Part shown: positions 12,601-28,842 of the stretch, in pieces
Layout: each line of letters starts with the position of its first letter
Numbering within the stretch: position 1 is the stretch's first letter
Assembly: GCA_020137815.1 (NCBI GenBank)
Contig: CM035350.1
Span: 7,771,524-7,835,523, forward strand
DNA: 64,000 nucleotides
DNA from: Hormiphora californensis
Taxonomy: Eukaryota > Ctenophora > Tentaculata > Cydippida > Pleurobrachiidae
Direction of reading: 5' to 3'
Notes under the pieces: model-generated
Databases searched by the model: none
Told to the model about the DNA's origin: nothing
Seen by the model: the letters and a program-made list of their open reading frames with translations, nothing else
Position numbers and translations under genes: made by a program

Positions 12601-15600
12601 TAGCCGGACTGATTCTAAAGAAAAAGCTACAGAGGAGATTCAAAATTCAATTTTCAAATTTCAGGAATAATAAGGTCTAAGGAAAATTATTTGAATAAAC
12701 TAGTAGAACTGGGGCGATCGTACTGATCGCAAATTGAGGAATCTGTCTCTATTTTTTCTCATCTCTCTATTTCAATCCAACGCTGTATCTATGTCACTCT
12801 GTCTCTATTTCACTCTGTCTCCATCTCATTCTCTGTCTCCAATTCACTCTGTCTCCATCTCACTGTCTTCATCTCACTCTGCATCTGACTCCATCTCACT
12901 CTATCTCAATCTCACTCTGTCTTCATCTCACCCTGTCTCCATCTAATTTTCTGTCTTCATCTAACTCTGACTCCATCTCACTCTATCTCCATCTCACTCT
13001 GTCTTCATCTCACCCTGTCTCCATCTAAGTTTCTGTCTTCATCTCACTCTGTCTCCATCTCACTTTGTCTCCATCTCATTCTCTGTCTCCATCTCACTCT
13101 GTATCCAACTCACTCTGTCTTCATCTCACTTTGTCTTCATCTCACTCTGTCTCCATCTCATCCTCTGTCTCGAACTCACTCTGTCTCCATCTCACTCTGT
13201 CTCCATCTCACTCTGTCTTCATCTCACTCTGTCTCCATCTCACTCTGTCTCCAACTCACTTTGTCTCCATCTCACTCCATCTCTTTCTATCTCAAAAACT
13301 ACAGCCGGATCAGAGAGGGAAAGATAATGATGAAAAAACCGGAGAGGGCAAAGGTGTCAGTTGTACAACAAAAGTGGTCACCTTTCTAGCCAACTAATTT
13401 CTGTTAGTTTTTGGCATAATTATAACTTATTTCAATAACATTCCTTATCATTCTTGATCTATATTATATTTTGAATCTTGATCTATATTATATTTTGAAT
13501 CTTCTCTGCTACTTCTCTTTAGAATCAGACCGGCTAGCAAGTCTGAACGATGGGTGTAGGTGCGAATGTGTAAGGTCAGCGATTGGTTAAAAACAGATCA
13601 CGGGGATGTACACGTGGTAATACAACACCCAATCAAGAGGGGCGCACAATCACCGCTCAGCCAATGATTAGGGCTAGTTTTAGTCACGTGACAATGCTGA
13701 GCTGCTAGGTACTGAACTTTCATGTTTGTAGGGCGCGAAACGTTTTAGAGAGCCAGTTACTCCGGTGGTTCAGCTCCTTCACTTTTGGTAATCTCTATAC
13801 TAACCAGAGAATTCGTTGTAAAATAGTCCTTTCTTGCTATAAACTCGGCCTTTAGATAGAAAATTGATTTTATTCTACTCGCACTAATGCAAGGGCATTT
13901 CACAGTTTGGTGCCGTTATTTTTGTCTCTATTTTTAATAGGATTTTGGGATTAGACTGAAAGTATGGGATCATTTGAGAAGTAGTGAAGATTTGAAAATG
14001 TTAGCAACTTGCCGGTTCGACAAACTAAACCCATATGATTCCAACTTCGGGTCGGACGAGGGGAAGCTTGCCTTTTGCGAACATATTGCTGCTAGAACAA
14101 GAGATCGTCGAAGAATTTCACTGTCGACGTGTTGTAACCATGCCATATCCCCCAGGTGGCAGGGAGCAGTGAGAAGTGACTTCAAATCAGCCACGCTGCC
14201 CAGCAAATTCAAGCGATCCACCCTGACCAACCAGCCGGATCCCCTGAGCCCCCGTGTGGGGATGACGCTGCCCCGGAACTACGGCGGAACACGCTCGCCC
14301 GTACCAGAGGACGATGAGGATGACCAGGGAGCAGCAGCGGAGGAGTTGAGGAACTTCAAGACACCGGACCTAAAGGAGCCTGAGAGGAAAACCTCTTTTG
14401 GATTTGGTGGATTGTTTGGAGATGACAACAAAAAGAAAGAGAAAACTCCAACACCACCACCACCTCCTAAAACACCGGAAGAGGCGCCAGGTAAAGAATG
14501 ACTCATGCCCCCTCCATTTTCACTACTACCCTAGACAAAACGATTCACGTGACCCTTCAAATGTTGCTAAGAGCGCATGTCTATGAATCATCCTTACCCC
14601 TCCCCAATTTTACCTAGCCGAGTACGTGTTGACAATACCGGGGGAGCAGTTTCACCAACTCAGGGAAACTGGAATCCTGGGGAACATGCTGGACAGTTAC
14701 GAGCGGACAGATGGAGACGAATACAATGTCATTCTAAACGGCGACCAATACGCAGAGTTCCAACGGATAATGAACGGAGATAAACTTGATACCAGCGCCA
14801 GTCAGAGAGACGAAGGTACGTGGTGTGGGTTGCATGAACCAGATGATGCATCATGATGATATCTCTGTTGATATGAGAGGTTGTCTGTGAGGAATGAAGT
14901 TTGTCTGTAAAAAGTGTTCGTGATGTTTCAATTTTAATTAGCCATGATGTGATGTGGATTGTGGAAGTTGTCTCGACTCTCGACAAATTAAACAGTCGTG
15001 TCTCTACAATCGCTTTTACGATGTTCCTATTGTTAATTTATACGACAATGACCATACAAATTGGCCGATAAATTAGCCTGTTTACCTACACATGAAGTTC
15101 ATTATGGCATAGACTCTGACAAACTAAGCTACTTCTTATTTCTTAAATCTTTCATAAAACCAACGAATCTTCCATATTATATTTACCTATGGTTCATTCT
15201 CATAAAGAGTCATTGAAGTCATATACCCATCATGTCATACTACACAACTGTTTCTTGGCTAAACTGCAGCCTTCGGAACGGTTCGGGCGTTCTTTTTGTT
15301 GGACAAGCTTGTATTTGCTGAGTAACATCCCATAACTAGACAATAACACCCTGTATGTATCATGGTCATCACTAATACACATGTATGTTCACACTAGACG
15401 GCTACTACGTGGTGTTGTTTACAGAACAGCAGTGGAGGCACATCCACCTATACCCCGAGATAAGAGCACTGGGCCTCCGGACTAGTGAACAGAGCAGTAG
15501 TGCAGTTCTGGGCGACAAATTGGTGGTGAGAATGGCAGAGACAACATATGACAGATACCTTGATATTCAAACAGCAATCAACCAACTTGGTACACCCCAC

Positions 15601-17121
15601 ACATGAGTTAGGGATGAACACATATAATGCTAATTATACGGTCAATTACACAGAAAATTCACTTATCTAGGCAATCAAGGATAAAGAGTTAATATATATA
15701 TGGCCTACTCTTGACTGATCACGTTAAATGCGAATACACGATTAAAACGAATGATGAGTTCGAAGGGCGTGGGGTGTTGGTGTATTATATCCGGAGGATG
15801 ACATGATATCAATTAACTTTATCAATTAATTCCCCTGCACAACGTGGGAAGTGGGAGACTTGGATGTTGGATAGTATAATGATATAATATCAGTAATTCT
15901 AATAAACAATCACACTTTCAGCAGAGAAGAAGGGAAAGAAAAAGAAGAAGGATAAAAAGAAAGACAAGAAGGATACGGTAAGAGTCATTTCTATCAATAA
16001 TGAATCAACTGGCATGTGATTTGATTAACTCAACTCATTAACATATATATAATCCCCGTTATTTCCTGATAGGACGGAGGGGAGTCAGGTACGACCCCAA
16101 AGCCCTAAACGAAAGAGCCGGCTAGGTCGGTGGGGCAGCAGGAGTAGTGTTAACAAGATGGAAACGAGCGAGAGTGAGGGATGAGAAGAAGAAAAAGAAG
16201 CGATTCTCCTTCTCTGGATCTCGGAGTAAAAGTAACCCCGGTAGTGCCAGCGAGGATGGGGAGAAGAAGAAGAGAAGCAGCGTGTTTGGTAGGAAGAAGA
16301 AGAGTTCCGTTACCGCTCCACCAGTTACCACCGACCAACATTGTCGAGCCAGATCCAAATGAACAACCTGATCCTGGTCACGTTGCGGTGGATATGGGGG
16401 AGAGCAAGCCCCTAGAGCAAGGGGAACAACATGAGGAACTATCAGAGTCTGGAGAGGAGGAGGGAGCCAGGAAACAGGATCCCCCAACATCTGGAGGCCA
16501 AGGAGAGGGATGAAAGGTTAATATTCCAACTGTGATTAGGAACTGTAATCTAAATCACTGTTACGAGAAAGATAGCAATGATGTTGGTGCCATTATCAAC
16601 GTAGAAAATAGTTTCTTAATATCAACAATCGCACTTTCTAACCTAGCTATTATAATTCTAGGTCCCCTGGACCATACTCCCCAACACCAGAGATTCTGAA
16701 GCCTGATTACCGAGCTGCCTCGGATAACCGGTACGGAAGCGAGGGAAACCTAGGAAAGGGTTACACCAGTTCGGGAGAAATGAGCGGTAAGTGAAATCTG
16801 TAACTAACTGAAGATCTAGGAAAGTAGTCGGCGCCGAGTGCCGACCCGATCTGAGCGTAATATTAAACGGGGTCTGACAACTCGCCAGACAGCTCGCCTT
16901 CACAGATACGCGATGATCTAAATACACCCATTATTCTTTCAGATGCGAGTGTATACAGCGTGGTATCATATCCGGTCATTGGGAAACGAAAGCGAAAGAA
17001 AAAGAAGATCAGACAGGGACCTAACGCTGGAGGATACAGCTCTGAAGTTGGGTGCCTGGAATGTTTCATCATGGTCTTTTGCCCCTGGAGATGGGTCAGC
17101 GGAGGGGCAAGGAGGTATTAG
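6734..17121 (+). CDS. GAS2-like calponin-homology protein, 11 exons, frame-shifted
   Basis: Exons by splice site and phase: 6734-7273, 8836-9001, 9063-9203, 9336-9562, 14156-14490, 14618-14815, 15398-15589, 15922-15977, 16073-16516, 16662-16786, 16943-17121. After a basic, Ser-rich N-terminus, exons 1-3 encode a type-3 CH domain (WEKFFDKIWSGVLLCEFCNS, FIIWCRAFGVPEL, PCPVVAVLEQ) like that of GAS2 proteins, which bind actin and microtubules. I see no GAS2-related (GAR) microtubule-binding domain; the C-terminal half is Lys/Pro/Ser rich and likely disordered. Exon 4 (near 9450-9538) and exon 9 (several points) stay open only if the frame moves +1, yet donor and acceptor phases agree only after those shifts. 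This may be consensus insertion errors, gene decay or real frameshifting. The stop falls in the first unit of the 31-bp minisatellite. The CH assignment is firm; the exact 3' exon chain is less so. Confidence 0.75.
7430..7448. repeat. TTCGCCC/GGGCGAA hairpin
   Basis: Perfect 7-bp stem with a 3-base loop, flanked by CCCG and CGGG, in intron 1 of the CH gene. It resembles the GC-rich hairpins inside other small elements of the window. Confidence 0.5.
9585..9662. repeat. (GA)n microsatellite
   Basis: Purine tract 22 bases after the exon-4 donor of the CH gene, continuing as degenerate GAGATA repeats to about 9830. Confidence 0.95.
10231..10270. repeat. Poly-T/poly-G run
   Basis: A T run followed by more than 20 G, in an intron of the CH gene. 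Similar G or C runs bound other small elements (3059, 3206, 37803, 38384). Confidence 0.85.
10573..10807. repeat. Perfect 235-bp palindrome
   Basis: Starts ACAATTAATATGACGTGATC and ends with its exact complement. The arms are about 115 bp with a 5-base centre (TCTCC at 10688-10692). Outside the arms the symmetry stops, so it is not a simple fold-back of the whole read. TTCTCATAAAA occurs on both sides (10389 and 10810). Confidence 0.9.
11290..12010. repeat. Tandem ~205-bp repeat with GTGCAAGGGC motifs
   Basis: Four diverged copies of AATATCGACTTGAAACTTT with GAATGTTCTT start near 11305, 11514, 11713 and 11929. Between them are AATTAATT spacers and inverted GGTGCAAGGGC / GCCCTTGCACC motifs. 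It lies in intron 4 of the CH gene and is not coding. Confidence 0.7.
12335..13805. mobile_element. Foldback element with minisatellite core
   Basis: The left end GGTTACCATAGAGATTACC matches, inverted, the right end at 13787-13805. The arms run about 230-260 bp with small differences and contain CACGTGGTAATACAACACCC (or its complement), TCACGTGAC and CAATCAAGAGGGG on both sides. Between them sits a 16-bp pyrimidine minisatellite. The arrangement is that of Foldback-type elements. No open transposase frame is seen inside. Confidence 0.8.
12750..13300. repeat. 16-bp minisatellite CATCTCACTCTGTCTC
   Basis: About 35 imperfect copies, variants swapping CATC/AACT, TCTCC/TCTTC. Long apparent ORFs (MSPSHSLSPSHSVS...) here are a by-product of the repeat. 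Confidence 0.9.
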
Positions 17122-18078
17122 ATGGGCCAACGGAGGGGCGAGGAGATATTAGATGGGTCAGCGGAGGGGCGAGGAGGTATTATATGGGTCAGCAGAGGGG
17201 CGAGGAGGTATTAGATGGGTCAGCGGAGGGGCGAGGAGGTATTAGATGGGTCAGCGGAGGGGCGAGGAGGTATTAGATGGGTCAGCGGAGGGGCGAGGAG
17301 GTATTAGATGGGCCAGTGGAGGGGCGAGGAGGTATTAGATGGGTCAGCGGAGGGGCGAGGAGATATTAGATGGGTCAGCGGAGGGGCGAGGAGATATTAG
17401 ATGGGTCAGCGGAGGGGCGAGGAGGTATTATATGGGTCAGCAGAGGGGCGAGGAGGTATTAGATGGGTCAGCGGAGGGGCGAGGAGGTATTAGATGGGTC
17501 AGCGGAGGGGCGAGGAGGTATTAGATGGGTCAGCGGAGGGGCGAGGAGGTATTAGATGGGTCAGCGGAGGGGCGAGGAGGTATTAGATGGGTCAGCGGAG
17601 GGGCGAGGAGGTATTAGATGGGCCAGTGGAGGGGCGAGGAGGTATTAGATGGGTCAGCGGAGGGGTGAGGAGGTATTAGATGGGTCAGCGGAGGGGCGAG
17701 GAGGTATTAGATGGGTCAGCGGAGGGGCGAGGAGGTATTAGATGGGCCAGCGGAGGGGCGAGGAGGTATTAGATGGGTCAGTGGAGGGACGAGGAGATAT
17801 TAGATGGGCCAGCGGAGGGGCGAGGAGGTATTAGATGGGCCAGCGGAGGGGCGAGGAGGTATTAGATGGGTCAGCGGAGGGGCGAGGAGATATTAGATGG
17901 GTCAGCGGAGGGGCGAGGAGATATTAGATGGGTCAGCGGAGGGGGGAGGAGGTATTAGATGGGTCAGCGGAGGGGCGAGGAGGTATTAGATGGGTCAGCG
18001 GAGGGGCGAGGAGGTATTAGATGGGTCAGCGGAGGGGTGAGGAGATATTAGATGGGCCAGCGGAGGGGCGAGGAGGTA
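17085..18078. repeat. 31-bp minisatellite, about 32 copies
   Basis: Unit starts ATTAGATGGGTCAGCGGAGG and is 31 bp long, with variants at a few positions (GGTCAG/GGCCAG, GGAGGT/GGAGAT). Because 31 is not a multiple of 3 the frame rotates, giving false ORFs such as DGSAEGRGGIRWVSGG. The first unit supplies the stop codon of the CH gene. Confidence 0.97.
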
Positions 18079-18599
18079 TCATGTGACCCAATGGTGGCGA
18101 TATTTAGATAACATAATATCTGGGATAACACAGTCAAAGAACTAGAAAGGTATACGTGTAGCTGGCACTACATGGGAGTCCGATGAAGCAAGTTGTTTGA
18201 GAGATATCTGAGAGAGAAACCCTGTGTAAATTGGTAACGTTGTTACGAAGAAAAAGTGTATCTGTTTCTTTTGAGAATTACCACTAGTACTACTGCAGCT
18301 GCACAGCAAACTATTCCACGGCACTCATTATCCACAAAACAGATAATCATCGAGCATATATTATCTGCCGAACCCTCACAGAGCACTCTCTTGGGCAAAG
18401 CACGCTCACTCTGCACTTTGTCGTCATTTTTTAAATAAAATGACGGTGTGAGCCCTACAACAAGAACAATGAAGGCTTGACTTGTACAGATCTGTGTATT
18501 TGAGTATTTCATACGTACCGAATGTGTGGGAAATAATAATTATCACTTGTCACAACAACGGCTGCAGTCATCATACAGTATCTCACTTCCTTGAGGAAG

Positions 18600-18770
18600 A
18601 ATTCAAGAGAGAAAGTGAGAGAAAGTGAGAGAAAGTGAGAGAAAGAGAGAGAAAGAGAGAGAGAGAAAGAGAAGAGGGGGAGAGAGAGAAGGAAAAGAGA
18701 GAGAAAAAAGAGAAAAAAGGAGAAAAGGGGGAAAAAAGAAGAAGAGAAAAGGGGGGGGGGGGGGGGGGAT
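18600..18770. repeat. Purine tract ending in poly-G
   Basis: GAAA/GAGA low-complexity DNA ending in a run of about 19 G. The Glu/Arg- or Ser/Leu-rich ORFs over it are repeat artefacts. Between 18.1 and 19.9 kb I see no gene. Confidence 0.9.
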
Positions 18771-19908
18771 TTTTGTTGTTTTTCCTGAATTTTCTTTTTT
18801 TTGGATTACCGGAGGAGTTGGAATGTCTGCGGAGCAAATTGATCGACATACTAACTGTGATTCTTTTATTACCAATGTTTTGCTTTGCTCGACCGTGAAA
18901 ATTAAAATGGTTTGATAATACAACCAATATTCAGTTGTGGGCGAATAAGGTATAAACTGAAAACATGTAAAACGCTATCGTATAATTTGGGGAAGTATAA
19001 AAAAACGTTATTTGTCAAAAAAAAATAAAGCAATTTTCAGCACACAGCGCGGTTCCTTTGTGCAGTAGCTCACACTACATTTTGTTTCATTCAATGGTTC
19101 AGCGGGTAAAGCATGCTATTCTGGAATCAATAACCATCCTACTAGGCCAGCTAAAATTGGAGCTAGCATAAGAACACCATATTATGTCACTTCCGACAAG
19201 TTCACTTCTACGGTAGGGTCTGTAGTTCCCCACTGGATCAAAATCATCATGCGAAAAGTTCAGAAGTTCAGAAGAAGTTCAGAAGAAGTACACAATCTAT
19301 TGATTGTTCTGTGTCCACAATGAGTAAAAACACGCGGTGAACTTGGCCGCTCACTTATTTCGCGATCTTATCCAAAGGAGCACGAACGCTTTTAGATGGA
19401 ACAAAAAGGTGAGGAGAACCAGAAACAGTATATCTAGCCACAAGTTATCCTGGTAACACATGGAGGTGGTATAGATTTAATAAAGGGAATATATATTTCC
19501 TAGTGGGGAAACCACTAAAATGTGGTATACATGTTTATCTTGCCTGACTAGACTCTGTTTCGAGGGTTAGAACATAACGGTTACCTTGTTCATAGTCCAC
19601 CCTTCAATTATCCTTGTTCCATTTCGTGCACTCTCTTTGTACTCGTCTGCAGAAGAATACACCGGTTAATTAAGAGTTGTATTATTTATATGTTATAGAG
19701 GAAACAGAAATTCAACGTGGAAATCTTAAATCCTACAAAATAATGTGACTTGTTGTGTCCAAAGACAAGAAACGATTACTCGGATGGCTGACACTTGCAG
19801 AGGGACGTATTATAAACACCTAAATGTAAATCTCACCTATTTTTCCACCCCCCCCCCCCCAGAGGGACGTATAAACACCTAAACTAAATTGCTAAATGTA
19901 GATCTCAC

Positions 19909-26454
<6,546 letters not shown>

Positions 26455-27014
26455 GGTGTAGCTGCACAACTATTTTGAGGTGCTATGAAAACAAGGTGTG
26501 TGTGTGTGGCAGAGAATAATGTTCAACGGTGAAAAACTAGGTAGGCTAGGTAGCACACCGGAATTGGATCAATAGAATTGTATGAGCTATAGGTTTCCAT
26601 AGTTACACAATACAACAAAGTTACATGCATCAAACCCAAAAGTAGGGGTACAATAAATGCATCCTATAACTACCACAATTAGAAGGTGTAAATATATGTA
26701 CACTACAAGTTCTGTATTACTACCAGTCAGAGCCGATCATGAGTTTAGTAGAGAGGGCTTCCCAGGTTTTGTACACGAATATACAAGTTAGGGGTTCCTA
26801 TATCACATTTCATCTGGGCGGCTTTAGCGAGATAGAAAGATGAGAGTGGGGAAAATAGATGGTTGGAGCAACGTGAAACTGGATCTATCCAACTCCGGCT
26901 TTTATGAAAAGAGGCATAGCTAGGAGGAGCTAGTTCGGGTATTAATCAATCCAGCCACAATGGGCAGCTGTTTTTGGAATGTCCGAGAACATCACCATCA
27001 TCAACTAAAGCACA

Positions 27015-27017
27015 GAG

Positions 27018-27088
<71 letters not shown>

Positions 27089-27089
27089 T
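27015..27089. repeat. (GA)n microsatellite
   Basis: GA tract upstream of the ABCG start codon and about 120 bp left of the hAT-like element. Confidence 0.95.
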
Positions 27090-27206
27090 GACATTCGATA
27101 TTGTAGTATACGAACTAGAGTTCCTTTCGGAGAGTTATAATCTTATTGTAACTCGATTGAGTGGGACAGAGGACACATATTATGTTATTAATGGGACTGT
27201 GGGGTC

Positions 27207-27450
27207 ACGCATGTAGGGGAAGGGGGGCAGGGTACGCCATGGCCCCAGTACTTTTCAGGAAATGGCCCAGTACTTTTCTTGATTAGACAAAAACTATGAC
27301 TTTTTGGCCTAAAAACCGAAAAATTTTCTCGGGCTCCGCTGTCGCTTCGCCCGATCTACTCGAATTTTCAATAGAAAAGTCAATATATGTCATATCACGT
27401 GACCAAAAAAAATGGCCCCACCACTTTCAAAACTTCCCCTACATGCCTGT
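27207..27450. mobile_element. hAT-like MITE with 8-bp target duplication
   Basis: Flanked by GTGGGGTC on both sides (27199-27206 and 27451-27458). The ends GCATGTAGGGGAAG and CTTCCCCTACATGC are inverted repeats a few bases inside. The 244-bp body has a TCGGGC...GCCCGA hairpin and no ORF. An 8-bp duplication is typical of hAT transposons. Confidence 0.8.
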
Positions 27451-27816
27451 GTGGGGTCGTTAGTCGCTCCAGGTCATACATTCTTAGGAGATTTCTAGGT
27501 TTCGGTTACAGTCCTTTCATGCATTATATTATTTACTCACCAGAAACATCTCATGTTTGCAGCAGGTAGCGTTGGAATCTTCTCTTCATTGAACTTGAAA
27601 CAGGGCTGTTCTGCCAATGTAATATGGATCGGATCATTCTAACTTGGGAGAGTAAATTGGGAGCAGGTGGGGAGTTATTGTACGGGGGAGGGGGGGGGGG
27701 GTATTGTAGCAATGTAAGGGGGGAGCTAAGGTTGCTGTAAGATACTCCTAAAAGAATGATACAAAATGCACATCCATACTGTCACTCAAACATTTTATCA
27801 TTCGAATAATAACGTC

Positions 27817-28520
27817 TCAAAATCCTTTGCTTTCCAAAAACTTGGTAACCACATCTTTACATTGTCCTGGAATGTGTAGACGACAAAACTTGTCATCAAT
27901 ATGAATGTAGACGGGAGGATACTTCATGTGCTCCTTCATAAAACTCATCATCTCCCCCACCACGACATGGTAATCCCCGTAGACATTCTCGACAATAGTT
28001 CGAACTGGAGTCGGTGTAACTGGAACGTCCGTGCAGGGAGCCTCATTGATATCGAAATTCCCACTTTTCCGTGCCACAAGGTAGTCCGGCTGAAAGAAAG
28101 GGGTGAAAAACAATTATGTTACCCTAACATATATATGAACATGAGGTAATCGACTTTAAACCTGCTAAATACTTTCCATACCGATGGGCTATCATGGTAG
28201 ACAATCTTGTCCTCGTGAGCTCTTGTTGCTTGGATAAATCTGGTCAGTGGTAGGACTCTGCGCTTGCTATCCACTACAGGAACACTGTTGCCTTCCTTGT
28301 CATATATCGCATGAATCTCTTCAAATGAGGGTGGAGTCACTATCGGCGATCTGCAGCACAGGTGGGGGTTAGGGGGAAATCTAGTGTGAATATAACATAT
28401 AATGGTCTAGGAGGGAGTTAGGGGGTCATCTCGAGAGGCAGGAAATAGTAAAGATTCTTACTTGCTAGTTAGAGATCTGCTACATACGGCCCTGAACATC
28501 TTTCCCTGTCTACACAACAT
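27817..28520 (-). CDS. MRPL49: Probable mitochondrial ribosomal protein mL49
   Basis: Three exons in phase: 28520-28462, 28350-28182, 28089-27817, giving about 166 residues. The start MLCRQGKMFRAVCSRSLTSK is basic and hydroxylated, like a mitochondrial targeting peptide. The C-terminal 90 residues (PDYLVARKSGN, VENVYGD, PPVYIHIDDKFCRLHI, ending TKFLESKGF) follow the pattern I recall for the Img2/mL49 family, including a final LLEKGF-like end and the usual length of about 166. mL49 is a structural protein of the mitoribosome large subunit. It lies 323 bp downstream of the TMEM209 stop on the same strand. The family call rests on remembered motif order, not on a search. Confidence 0.6.
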
Positions 28521-28842
28521 TCTACAAAGATGCAAATCAATAAAACTTGTCACAACACTGATAAAATCCTCGATATGAACAAATATAATGAATTTTAATT
28601 TTGTAATAATAGTAAAAAGTTAAATAATAACAAGGTAAAATTTGTGAGATCACCCAGAAACCCGTATCGCGATATCTGATCCGCACGTGTCATCGAACCG
28701 ATTCCCACAAAGAAAAACATACAACTAATGTCTTTATCACGTTGGGACAAGGAAATGCCTATTAGGATCGTATCCATGGTGTGGTAACCATCGTGACAAA
28801 CTCGTTGTGGTAACCATGGTTACACATTGCCCGTGTACAAAG

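Noticed and set aside
19092-19150. A-box-like TGGTTCAGCGGGTAAAGC suggesting a tRNA gene
   Set aside because: No B box or acceptor stem follows at the right distance; at most a decayed SINE.
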